This document shows positions 11,725 through 24,700 of a stretch of 64,000 nucleotides of DNA, one piece after another. Position 1 is the stretch's first letter. Each line of letters opens with the position of its first letter. The stretch spans positions 682,001 through 746,000 of the forward strand of contig OY987298.1 of the NCBI GenBank assembly GCA_963920635.1, written 5' to 3'. The notes under the pieces are model-generated. The model was given only the letters and a program-made list of their open reading frames with translations, had not been told where the DNA came from and searched no databases. The stretch comes from Pseudeuparius sepicola. Its lineage: Eukaryota; Arthropoda; Insecta; Coleoptera; Anthribidae. The position numbers and the translations under genes were made by a program.

Positions 11725-12110
11725 AAAAAATTGAAAATAAAAAAAATCTTTTTAAAAACAAGCTTTTATTTAAGCCATGTACTAAAACGAATAAAATAAG
11801 TTCAGATTTTCGTTAAGATAGTTCAATTCCAAATTGCGACAAGTTTTGGCAAATCAAAAGCTTGTCGCGAGAAATGTTCATAAAAGTAGGTGCTTACCAA
11901 TTAATTTTATCGGACAGTTGATTGGTTGATAAGCAAGTACATGCCAAAGTATGTATTTTCTTTGCAATTCGCGCGACAAGATTTTTGATTTGCCAAAACG
12001 TGTCGCAATTTGGAATTGAATTATCTTAACGAAAACCTAATTTTATTCGTTTTAGTAAATGGCTCAAATAAAAGCTTGTTTTTAAAAAGGTTTTTTTATT
12101 TTCAATTTTA
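11725..12110. repeat. Hairpin family H, copy 1
   Basis: Outer ends TTTTTAAAAACAAGCTTTTA and the inverse near 12085 enclose long complementary arms. The inner parts carry AAAGCTTGTCGCGAGA on one side; the matching block on the other is degenerate. The same outer and inner motifs occur at 53425-53720 and 62610-62965, whereas the rest of each stem differs. The right flank 12120-12260 (CCGCCATCTTGGAGCGGCGG) is shared in inverse with 62400-62610, so the hairpin is part of a larger repeat. Confidence 0.8.
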
Positions 12111-12554
12111 TGTTATGCTTTTTAGTTGAAAAGAAAATGCAATCCGCCATCTTGGAGCGGCGGCCATATTGAATTTAGTGTGATGTCACAAACTTTTTCG
12201 TTTTCTAATTTTCAAGGCCTTTCATTTGATACCCATAATAAGGGGGTTGACAAAATATGCCAAGAGGACATTTTTGTCTACAATTAAATTCAATAATAGA
12301 TAATAAAAATTCAATACGTTCTATTACTTATACAAGGTAGGTAATTCTTAGGGAAAAAGTGTAAGGAAAATTTTTGTAGACAATTGCATGCTCTACAATT
12401 TTTGTCTGATGTATTGTTATGTAAAAATTTATCGCGTGGCTGAAAAATGCAAAAAAAATCCATTTTTGCGAACTTTGACCATGAATAACTTTTTTTTGCA
12501 CATGCGAGATCGATGGGAATTGGAACTTTTGACATTGCTTTTATATTGATTATA

Positions 12555-13590
12555 CAGGGTGAGTCGAAGTTAAACCGCCATACTCAAAATTTGAGTAGTA
12601 TTTTTAAAAATAAATGGGGTTCTTCATATAACATTTTGTCCAAAAACGCTTCGTTTTCGACATACAGGGCGTCAAAGTTTTCTTTTAAAAACAGAAAAAA
12701 AATAGTATTTTCGGTTCCATTTATGCTATCGAGTTTAAAATTGGTACTTTTATGTTTTCTGGGACGGCGATTATGAATTTTCTATCAACTTTATTCTAGC
12801 CGCCAGAGGGCGTTGGCTACGTCGTTACTTTCGAACAAAAGTGTTTTAAACTTTTTTGTCGTTGATAAATCTGCATTTTAGACAGCGGAATATTAAATTA
12901 CATTCGATTTTGAACAAAAAATGTAAAATGTAAAAATACGAAAACCTTAACCGTTTTCATGAAAAACGCAATTTTGTGTCGCGGTGCGCGTGAATTCGAA
13001 AAAATTAAAATTTCGTAGTAGGCTGAGAAATAGGATTTATTCATTTGGAATTCTTTATTTACAGTAGGTATTGACCTAAATTAACAATTTTTGTGAAATT
13101 AGTAATAAAAAGAACTTTAACCAAGACAACTTTATTAGCAAAAACATTACGAAAAAATTATAATAAAGTTCAATTTTTTCGAATTCACGCGCACCGCGAC
13201 ACAAAATTGCGTTTTTCATGAAAACGGTTAAGGTTTTCGTATTTTCACAAGAGACATTTTTTGTTCAAAATCGAATGTAATTTAATATTCCGCTGTCTAA
13301 AATGCAGATTTTTCAACGACAAAAAAGTTTAAAACACTTTTGTTCGAAAGTAACGACGTAGCCAACACCCTCTAGCGACTAGAAGAAAGTTGATAGAAAA
13401 TTCATAATCGCCGTCCCAGAAAACATAAAAGTACCAATTTTCAACTCGATAGCATAAATGGAACCGAAAATACTATTTTTTTTTTCTGTTTTTAAAAGAA
13501 AACTTTATGTCGAAAACGAAGCGTTTTTGGACAAAATGTTATATCAAGAACCCCATTTATTTTTAAAAATACTACTCAAGATCTTGAATG
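12555..13590. mobile_element. 1-kb foldback with CAGGGTGAGTC end
   Basis: The left end is TATACAGGGTGAGTCGAAGT. About 12590-13005 and about 13165-13580 are inverse copies of some 420 bp with scattered mismatches, around a non-palindromic centre. The right arm has lost or diverged in its last 30 bp. The open frames at 12513-12776 and 13458-13652 lie in the two arms. No transposase is present. Confidence 0.85.
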
Positions 13591-13599
13591 TCTATACGT

Positions 13600-14310
13600 A
13601 TTTTAGCGCCTTCTGGGAATGTCACATTCCGACAATACATAAGAACAAATAAATAATCTTTATATGTTTTAAATTTAATTAAATTGATCTACCTCTGGTG
13701 CACACTTTCAGTCACGATTCCAGTCGTGACATTATTAATAATTAGCAAAGTCTGAGAGATATGGCTTTTTGTGATTGAGAGTTTCAAACTCACTCACTGA
13801 AGTGTCTTCAAGATGGCTCATATAGTATCGAATTTTTCAATCATATTTTGTTATCCAAAGGTAGTAATTTATGTGGACGATAAAAAATAGAACCTGATTA
13901 TGTAATTCGGCTAAAATTTTCGAGACGCATTTAAATACATGACATTATGTTCTGACCTGGCGGACGTTGGATAATCCCGAGACCTTCGAAATGTGGACTC
14001 GCCGGCCGCCATAAAAGTAGAACCACCCCTCGGCGTAAGCGGTTCTCGGAAAAGCCGATGCCGATCCGCTGCCCCGCCGTACCCACCGCGGTCGTTTACT
14101 ATTCCACCCTCTCTGTCGGGGGGGTAGCGCGCGGGTCGAACAACACTGCGTGAAATCGCAAAACGGTGCATTATTACCCGCCGAGCACTGCCGAGCAGGC
14201 TAGTGCCAAGCCTAAAAAAAATAAAATTATTAACAGGCAAGGACCAGTTATGGACCGTCAGATAGTGACAGATTTAGGTGTCCCATTTTCGCATACAAGC
14301 CTCGAAGAGG
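13600..14310. other. Unassigned, moderately CpG-rich in the middle
   Basis: A minus-strand open frame at 13911-14240 (109 codons) overlaps a CpG-rich stretch but shows no domain I recognise. There are no repeat termini apart from the MITE target site at its right end. Confidence 0.35.
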
Positions 14311-14318
14311 GTTGAAAA

Positions 14319-14752
14319 CAATGACGTCAGAACTTATAGACAGGTTTGTTTTGATAAACGCTTGACGCCCAGAACTAATCACAATCTAAGCGCTCCATTA
14401 AATTATTCCGAAAATGTCGCGGGATTGTCAGACATTGCCCCTTTTTGTCGAGCCGTAGCGAACTTATTTCGACTCTGGGCTCGGAGGCTGGCGTCGTTAG
14501 ACCATCCCCCGAGTCTTCAGGTGAGGTTCCGATGCTTCCGGCGCCCCCAAACAAGAAAAAACATGCGATATCTAAGTGTGATTCTGGAGGAACTGTAACC
14601 GGGAATCACCGGGTGTATAGTTGGTTGATGGTTGACTTTCTGTCTTTGTTCGTAGCATGTTCTTAGAGTAGTATGGATATATTTAATCTTGGAGTCAAAA
14701 TAAAGGGCATTTTAACAATGGGGCACCACGTCTATAGGTTTTGACGTCATTG
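14319..14752 (+). mobile_element. 434-bp hAT-type MITE, copy 1
   Basis: Terminal inverted repeats begin CAATGACGTCA(A/G)AACYTATAGAC. An exact 8-bp duplication GTTGAAAA flanks the unit (14311-14318 and 14753-14760). A second 434-bp copy in inverse orientation at 59842-60275 has its own different 8-bp duplication. Both keep an open frame (14445-14666 here) with SEAGVVRPSPESSGE and MLPAPPNKKKHAISK; I do not recognise it. It could be a leftover of the parent's coding exon. The termini include a CRE-like TGACGTCA palindrome. Confidence 0.92.
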
Positions 14753-14760
14753 GTTGAAAA

Positions 14761-15795
14761 GTAGAATGAAGGGAAATTTGCGAGTGGCCTCTGAGCATAA
14801 CATAACGGAAAATTCGATTTTTTGAAAATTATCACGAGTCGCGTAGTTAGAGGAAAATTTCCGGATATTAATTCAAGAACGTGGGGGATTCGGTAAGAAA
14901 ATTCCATACCTACACCCCTATACGTAAATTAAACGAAATTATTATCAACATTTTTGTTGTGCATATGTTACAATGTCACATTATAATAATGACATCTGTC
15001 AAAAAATTTCCGCTGTAATCGCCTCCAGGTGCCTAGAGCAAGTGAGAATATTTCCGGAAATTTTTTGAGTTGCCATGGCAACGAAGCAAAAAACGAGCCT
15101 CTGATTGGTCAATAAAGGTAGGTATGGAATTTTCGTATGTAATATCACAAGTGCCGGAAATTTTATCGATAATTTTTTCGAAAGCGCTATTTTGTCTAGA
15201 AAGATCACGAGTATAAATTGGTCTTTTATTTCTGAAAATAGCCCAATTTGTACGAGTGGTTTTGCTAATGGGCAAAATAGGGCTTGGGAATAAAATTATC
15301 TAGAAAAATTTCCGGCACGAGTGGTATTTGTCGAGATTATTTCTCGAATACGATTTAATAATTTCTGTATTAATTTTTTCTATGTTTACATTTCCAAAAC
15401 GATTAATTTTGAACGAGTTTATTGACAGCTTCGACTGTAGCGTTCGAGTAAACAAACATGACGCTTGGTTATCCAAGGCAAATGCGACTATACTACACCC
15501 TGTGAGCGTTGGTTTATTTTCTGAATGTGTGACGGAGGTCCAATAACAAAAATCTAGCAATGTAAAAGTTATATAAATTCATTTATACAATGCTTAATAG
15601 CACAGACCTATATAGCTTCGCTAGCTATATAGGTCTGTGTTAATAGTACCACAACATAATTTATAAGCTGCATAATTTAGAGCAGTGTGAAACACACAAA
15701 CTTTAAGAAGTATAGGTACGTGTTTGTATCCAACAGATTCGCGGTTGCTAAGCAACGATGTGATATTTGCACAAGTGGTATTACCGCGATAATTT
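14761..15795. repeat. Repeat giving rise to the satellite (source copy)
   Basis: 14765-14830 is a diverged inverse of the second half of the 417-bp satellite monomer (shared GGCCACTCG and AAAATCGAATTTTCC blocks). 15150-15900 is a near-copy of 31925-32690 in inverse orientation. Repeated short motifs such as CACGAGTGGT and TCCGGAAAT recur along it. No protein is recognised. The unit runs without a break into the first satellite monomer. Confidence 0.75.
15601..15639. repeat. Mini-palindrome insertion, 39 bp
   Basis: Sixteen-base perfect arms (CACAGACCTATATAGC and inverse) surround a 7-base spacer. Exact 7-bp direct repeats TTAATAG flank it at 15594-15600 and 15640-15646. The paralogous repeat at 32152-32166 has only one copy of the site and no palindrome, so this is an insertion. 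Confidence 0.85.
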
Positions 15796-18700
15796 GCACA
15801 CGTGCAATTATCGCTAACAGAGGCATATGATTGGTTGGATTTTTATGGAAGGAGCTACCTTATTGGATGCAAGCAGTATGAGGGAAATAATCACTCGAAA
15901 ACGATCAGAGATTTGTACTGATCGAAATTTCGTGTTTAGAAATAAATCAAGACAATGGAAGTCCGACCACAGATTTTTACTCCTCAACAATCTACTTCAT
16001 CTACAAACTTCAAACAACAGCCATCTTTTATTTATGTTAAGGAAAATCGAATTTTCCATAATATGTTATCCCCAGGGGCCACTCGTAAATTCCCCCTCAT
16101 CCTATAAACATCGATGTGTTGAGTAGGATAATGTTGGTGTTTTTTTTCTTCGATTTAAATATTTTTCGGGGTTAATTTTACCCATTGAAAAGTCTACTTT
16201 AAAATGGTATACAGGGCACACGTGCAATTATCGCTAACAGAGGCATATGATTGGTTGGATTTTTATGGAAGGAGCTACCTTATTGGATGCAAGCAGTATG
16301 AGGGAAATAATCACTCGAAAACGATCAGAGATTTGTACTGATCGAAATTTCGTGTTTAGAAATAAATCAAGACAATGGAAGTCCGACCACAGATTTTTAC
16401 TCAACAATCTACTTCATCTACAAACTTCAAACAACAGCCATCTTTTATTTATGTTAATGAAAATCGAATTTTCCATAATATGTTATCCCCAGGGGCCACT
16501 CGTAAATTCCCCCTCATCCTATAAACATCGATGTGTTGAGTAGGATAATGTTGGTGTTTTTTTTCTTCGATTTAAATATTTTTCGGGGTTAATTTTACCC
16601 ATTGAAAAGTCTACTTTAAAATGGTATACAGGGCACACGTGCAATTATCGCTAACAGAGGCATATGATTGGTTGGATTTTTATGGAAGGAGCTACCTTAT
16701 TGGATGCAAGCAGTATGAGGGAAATAATCACTCGAAAACGATCAGAGATTTGTACTGATCGAAATTTCGTGTTTAGAAATAAATCAAGACAATGGAAGTC
16801 CGACCACAGATTTTTACTCAACAATCTACTTCATCTACAAACTTCAAACAACAGCCATCTTTTATTTATGTTAAGGAAAATCGAATTTTCCATAATATGT
16901 TATCCCCAGGGGCCACTCGTAAATTCCCCCTCATCCTATAAACATCGATGTGTTGAGTAGGATAATGTTGGTGTTTTTTTTCTTAGATTTAAATATTTTT
17001 CGGGGTTAATTTTACCCATTGAAAAGTCTACTTTAAAATGGTATACAGGGCACACGTGCAATTATCGCTAACAGAGGCATATGATTGGTTGGATTTTTAT
17101 GGAAGGAGCTACCTTATTGGATGCAAGCAGTATGAGGGAAATAATCACTCGAAAACGATCAGAGATTTGTACTGATCGAAATTTCGTGTTTAGAAATAAA
17201 TCAAGACAATGGAAGTCCGACCACAGATTTTTACTCCTCAACAATCTACTTCATCTACAAACTTCAAACAACAGCCATCTTTTATTTATGTTAAGGAAAA
17301 TCGAATTTTCCATAATATGTTATCCCCAGGGGCCACTCGTAAATTCCCCCTCATCCTATAAACATCGATGTGTTGAGTAGGATAATGTTGGTGTTTTTTT
17401 CTTAGATTTAAATATTTTTCGGGGTTAATTTTACCCATTGAAAAGTCTACTTTAAAATGGTATACAGGGCACACGTGCAATTATCGCTAACAGAGGCATA
17501 TGATTGGTTGGATTTTTATGGAAGGAGCTACCTTATTGGATGCAAGCAGTATGAGGGAAATAATCACTCGAAAACGATCAGAGATTTGTACTGATCGAAA
17601 TTTCGTGTTTAGAAATAAATCAAGACAATGGAAGTCCGACCACAGATTTTTACTCAACAATCTACTTCATCTACAAACTTCAAACAACAGCCATCTTTTA
17701 TTTATGTTAAGGAAAATCGAATTTTCCATAATATGTTATCCCCAGGGGCCACTCGTAAATTCCCCCTCATCCTATAAACATCGATGTGTTGAGTAGGATA
17801 ATGTTGGTGTTTTTTTTCTTCGATTTAAATATTTTTCGGGGTTAATTTTACCCATTGAAAAGTCTACTTTAAAATGGTATACAGGGCACACGTGCAATTA
17901 TCGCTAACAGAGGCATATGATTGGTTGGATTTTTATGGAAGGAGCTACCTTATTGGATGCAAGCAGTATGAGGGAAATAATCACTCGAAAACGATCAGAG
18001 ATTTGTACTGATCGAAATTTCGTGTTTAGAAATAAATCAAGACAATGGAAGTCCGACCACAGATTTTTACTCCTCAACAATCTACTTCATCTACAAACTT
18101 CAAACAACAGCCATCTTTTATTTATGTTAAGGAAAATCGAATTTTCCATAATATGTTATCCCCAGGGGCCACTCGTAAATTCCCCCTCATCCTATAAACA
18201 TCGATGTGTTGAGTAGGATAATGTTGGTGTTTTTTTTCTTCGATTTAAATATTTTTCGGGGTTAATTTTACCCATTGAAAAGTCTACTTTAAAATGGTAT
18301 ACAGGGCACACGTGCAATTATCGCTAACAGAGGCATATGATTGGTTGGATTTTTATGAAAGGAGCTACCTTATTGGATGCAAGCAGTATGAGGGAAATAA
18401 TCACTCGAAAACGATCAGAGATTTGTACTGATCGAAATTTCGTGTTTAGAAATAAATCAAGACAATGGAAGTCCGACCACAGATTTTTACTCAACAATCT
18501 ACTTCATCTACAAACTTCAAACAACAGCCATCTTTTATTTATGTTAAGGAAAATCGAATTTTCCATAATATGTTATCCCCAGGGGCCACTCGTAAATTCC
18601 CCCTCATCCTATAAACATCGATGTGTTGAGTAGGATAATGTTGGTGTTTTTTTTCTTCGATTTAAATATTTTTCGGGGTTAATTTTACCCATTGAAAAGT

Positions 18701-21700
18701 CTACTTTAAAATGGTATACAGGGCACACGTGCAATTATCGCTAACAGAGGCATATGATTGGTTGGATTTTTATGGAAGGAGCTACCTTATTGGATGCAAG
18801 CAGTATGAGGGAAATAATCACTCGAAAACGATCAGAGATTTGTACTGATCGAAATTTCGTGTTTAGAAATAAATCAAGACAATGGAAGTCCGACCACAGA
18901 TTTTTACTCCTCAACAATCTACTTCATCTACAAACTTCAAACAACAGCCATCTTTTATTTATGTTAAGGAAAATCGAATTTTCCATAATATGTTATCCCC
19001 AGGGGCCACTCGTAAATTCCCCCTCATCCTATAAACATCGATGTGTTGAGTAGGATAATGTTGGTGTTTTTTTTCTTCGATTTAAATATTTTTCGGGGTT
19101 AATTTTACCCATTGAAAAGTCTACTTTAAAATGGTATACAGGGCACACGTGCAATTATCGCTAACAGAGGCATATGATTGGTTGGATTTTTATGGAAGGA
19201 GCTACCTTATTGGATGCAAGCAGTATGAGGGAAATAATCACTCGAAAACGATCAGAGATTTGTACTGATCGAAATTTCGTGTTTAGAAATAAATCAAGAC
19301 AATGGAAGTCCGACCACAGATTTTTACTCAACAATCTACTTCATCTACAAACTTCAAACAACAGCCATCTTTTATTTATGTTAAGGAAAATCGAATTTTC
19401 CATAATATGTTATCCCCAGGGGCCACTCGTAAATTCCCCCTCATCCTATAAACATCGATGTGTTGAGTAGGATAATGTTGGTGTTTTTTTTCTTCGATTT
19501 AAATATTTTTCGGGGTTAATTTTACCCATTGAAAAGTCTACTTTAAAATGGTATACAGGGCACACGTGCAATTATCGCTAACAGAGGCATATGATTGGTT
19601 GGATTTTTATGGAAGGAGCTACCTTATTGGATGCAAGAAGTATGAGGGAAATAATCACTCGAAAACGATCAGAGATTTGTACTGATCGAAATTTCGTGTT
19701 TAGAAATAAATCAAGACAATGGAAGTCCGACCACAGATTTTTACTCCTCAACAATCTACTTCATCTACAAACTTCAAACAACAGCCATCTTTTATTTATG
19801 TTAAGGAAAATCGAATTTTCCACAATATGTTATCCCCAGGGGCCACTCGTAAATTCCCCCTCATCCTATAAACATCGATGTGTTGAGTAGGATAATGTTG
19901 GTGTTTTTTTTCTTCGATTTAAATATTTTTCGGGGTTAATTTTACCCATTGAAAAGTCTACTTTAAAATGGTATACAGGGCACACGTGCAATTATCGCTA
20001 ACAGAGGCATATGATTGGTTGGATTTTTATGGAAGGAGCTACCTTATTGGATGCAAGCAGTATGAGGGAAATAATCACTCGAAAACGATCAGAGATTTGT
20101 ACTGATCGAAATTTCGTGTTTAGAAATAAATCAAGACAATGGAAGTCCGACCACAGATTTTTACTCAACAATCTACTTCATCTACAAACTTCAAACAACA
20201 GCCATCTTTTATTTATGTTAAGGAAAATCGAATTTTCCATAATATGTTATCCCCAGGGGCCACTCGTAAATTCCCCCTCATCCTATAAACATCGATGTGT
20301 TGAGTAGGATAATGTTGGTGTTTTTTTTCTTCGATTTAAATATTTTTCGGGGTTAATTTTACCCATTGAAAAGTCTACTTTAAAATGGTATACAGGGCAC
20401 ACGTGCAATTATCGCTAACAGAGGCATATGATTGGTTGGATTTTTATGGAAGGAGCTACCTTATTGGATGCAAGCAGTATGAGGGAAATAATCACTCGAA
20501 AACGATCAGAGATTTGTACTGATCGAAATTTCGTGTTTAGAAATAAATCAAGACAATGGAAGTCCGACCACAGATTTTTACTCCTCAACAATCTACTTCA
20601 TCTACAAACTTCAAACAACAGCCATCTTTTATTTATGTTAAGGAAAATCGAATTTTCCATAATATGTTATCCCCAGGGGCCACTCGTAAATTCCCCCTCA
20701 TCCTATAAACATCGATGTGTTGAGTAGGATAATGTTGGTGTTTTTTTTCTTCGATTTAAATATTTTTCGGGGTTAATTTTACCCATTGAAAAGTCTACTT
20801 TAAAATGGTATACAGGGCACACGTGCAATTATCGCTAACAGAGGCATATGATTGGTTGGATTTTTATGGAAGGAGCTACCTTATTGGATGCAAGCAGTAT
20901 GAGGGAAATAATCACTCGAAAACGATCAGAGATTTGTACTGATCGAAATTTCGTGTTTAGAAATAAATCAAGACAATGGAAGTCCGACCACAGATTTTTA
21001 CTCAACAATCTACTTCATCTACAAACTTCAAACAACAGCCATCTTTTATTTATGTTAAGGAAAATCGAATTTTCCATAATATGTTATCCCCAGGGGCCAC
21101 TCGTAAATTCCCCCTCATCCTATAAACATCGATGTGTTGAGTAGGATAATGTTGGTGTTTTTTTTCTTCGATTTAAATATTTTTCGGGGTTAATTTTACC
21201 CATTGAAAAGTCTACTTTAAAATGGTATACAGGGCACACGTGCAATTATCGCTAACAGAGGCATATGATTGGTTGGATTTTTATGGAAGGAGCTACCTTA
21301 TTGGATGCAAGCAGTATGAGGGAAATAATCACTCGAAAACGATCAGAGATTTGTACTGATCGAAATTTCGTGTTTAGAAATAAATCAAGACAATGGAAGT
21401 CCGACCACAGATTTTTACTCAACAATCTACTTCATCTACAAACTTCAAACAACAGCCATCTTTTATTTATGTTAAGGAAAATCGAATTTTCCATAATATG
21501 TTATCCCCAGGGGCCACTCGTAAATTCCCCCTCATCCTATAAACATCGATGTGTTGAGTAGGATAATGTTGGTGTTTTTTTTCTTCGATTTAAATATTTT
21601 TCGGGGTTAATTTTACCCATTGAAAAGTCTACTTTAAAATGGTATACAGGGCACACGTGCAATTATCGCTAACAGAGGCATATGATTGGTTGGATTTTTA

Positions 21701-24700
21701 TGGAAGGAGCTACCTTATTGGATGCAAGAAGTATGAGGGAAATAATCACTCGAAAACGATCAGAGATTTGTACTGATCGAAATTTCGTGTTTAGAAATAA
21801 ATCAAGACAATGGAAGTCCGACCACAGATTTTTACTCCTCAACAATCTACTTCATCTACAAACTTCAAACAACAGCCATCTTTTATTTATGTTAAGGAAA
21901 ATCGAATTTTCCACAATATGTTATCCCCAGGGGCCACTCGTAAATTCCCCCTCATCCTATAAACATCGATGTGTTGAGTAGGATAATGTTGGTGTTTTTT
22001 TTCTTAGATTTAAATATTTTTCGGGGTTAATTTTACCCATTGAAAAGTCTACTTTAAAATGGTATACAGGGCACACGTGCAATTATCGCTAACAGAGGCA
22101 TATGATTGGTTGGATTTTTATGGAAGGAGCTACCTTATTGGATGCAAGCAGTATGAGGGAAATAATCACTCGAAAACGATCAGAGATTTGTACTGATCGA
22201 AATTTCGTGTTTAGAAATAAATCAAGACAATGGAAGTCCGACCACAGATTTTTACTCAACAATCTACTTCATCTACAAACTTCAAACAACAGCCATCTTT
22301 TATTTATGTTAAGGAAAATCGAATTTTCCATAATATGTTATCCCCAGGGGCCACTCGTAAATTCCCCCTCATCCTATAAACATCGATGTGTTGAGTAGGA
22401 TAATGTTGGTGTTTTTTTTCTTAGATTTAAATATTTTTCGGGGTTAATTTTACCCATTGAAAAGTCTACTTTAAAATGGTATACAGGGCACACGTGCAAT
22501 TATCGCTAACAGAGGCATATGATTGGTTGGATTTTTATGGAAGGAGCTACCTTATTGGATGCAAGCAGTATGAGGGAAATAATCACTCGAAAACGATCAG
22601 AGATTTGTACTGATCGAAATTTCGTGTTTAGAAATAAATCAAGACAATGGAAGTCCGACCACAGATTTTTACTCAACAATCTACTTCATCTACAAACTTC
22701 AAACAACAGCCATCTTTTATTTATGTTAAGGAAAATCGAATTTTCCATAATATGTTATCCCCAGGGGCCACTCGTAAATTCCCCCTCATCCTATAAACAT
22801 CGATGTGTTGAGTAGGATAATGTTGGTGTTTTTTTTCTTCGATTTAAATATTTTTCGGGGTTAATTTTACCCATTGAAAAGTCTACTTTAAAATGGTATA
22901 CAGGGCACACGTGCAATTATCGCTAACAGAGGCATATGATTGGTTGGATTTTTATGGAAGGAGCTACCTTATTGGATGCAAGCAGTATGAGGGAAATAAT
23001 CACTCGAAAACGATCAGAGATTTGTACTGATCGAAATTTCGTGTTTAGAAATAAATCAAGACAATGGAAGTCCGACCACAGATTTTTACTCAACAATCTA
23101 CTTCATCTACAAACTTCAAACAACAGCCATCTTTTATTTATGTTAAGGAAAATCGAATTTTCCATAATATGTTCTCCCCAGGGGCCACTCGTAAATTCCC
23201 CCTCATCCTATAAACATCAATGTGTTGAGTAGGATAATGTTGGTGTTTTTTTTCTTAGATTTAAATATTTTTCGGGGTTAATTTTACCCATTGAAAAGTC
23301 TACTTTAAAATGGTATACAGGGCACACGTGCAATTATCGCTAACAGAGGCATATGATTGGTTGGATTTTTATGGAAGGAGCTACCTTATTGGATGCAAGC
23401 AGTATGAGGGAAATAATCACTCGAAAACGATCAGAGATTTGTACTGATCGAAATTTCGTGTTTAGAAATAAATCAAGACAATGGAAGTCCGACCACAGAT
23501 TTTTACTCAACAATCTACTTCATCTACAAACTTCAAACAACAGCCATCTTTTATTTATGTTAAGGAAAATCGAATTTTCCATAATATGTTATCCCCAGGG
23601 GCCACTCGTAAATTCCCCCTCATCCTATAAACATCGATGTGTTGAGTAGGATAATGTTGGTGTTTTTTTTCTTCGATTTAAATATTTTTCGGGGTTAATT
23701 TTACCCATTGAAAAGTCTACTTTAAAATGGTATACAGGGCACACGTGCAATTATCGCTAACAGAGGCATATGATTGGTTGGATTTTTATGGAAGGAGCTA
23801 CCTTATTGGATGCAAGCAGTATGAGGGAAATAATCACTCGAAAACGATCAGAGATTTGTACTGATCGAAATTTCGTGTTTAGAAATAAATCAAGACAATG
23901 GAAGTCCGACCACAGATTTTTACTCAACAATCTACTTCATCTACAAACTTCAAACAACAGCCATCTTTTATTTATGTTAAGGAAAATCGAATTTTCCATA
24001 ATATGTTATCCCCAGGGGCCACTCGTAAATTCCCCCTCATCCTATAAACATCGATGTGTTGAGTAGGATAATGTTGGTGTTTTTTTTCTTCGATTTAAAT
24101 ATTTTTCGGGGTTAATTTTACCCATTGAAAAGTCTACTTTAAAATGGTATACAGGGCACACGTGCAATTATCGCTAACAGAGGCATATGATTGGTTGGAT
24201 TTTTATGGAAGGAGCTACCTTATTGGATGCAAGAAGTATGAGGGAAATAATCACTCGAAAACGATCAGAGATTTGTACTGATCGAAATTTCGTGTTTAGA
24301 AATAAATCAAGACAATGGAAGTCCGACCACAGATTTTTACTCCTCAACAATCTACTTCATCTACAAACTTCAAACAACAGCCATCTTTTATTTATGTTAA
24401 GGAAAATCGAATTTTCCACAATATGTTATCCCCAGGGGCCACTCGTAAATTCCCCCTCATCCTATAAACATCGATGTGTTGAGTAGGATAATGTTGGTGT
24501 TTTTTTTCTTCGATTTAAATATTTTTCGGGGTTAATTTTACCCATTGAAAAGTCTACTTTAAAATGGTATACAGGGCACACGTGCAATTATCGCTAACAG
24601 AGGCATATGATTGGTTGGATTTTTATGGAAGGAGCTACCTTATTGGATGCAAGAAGTATGAGGGAAATAATCACTCGAAAACGATCAGAGATTTGTACTG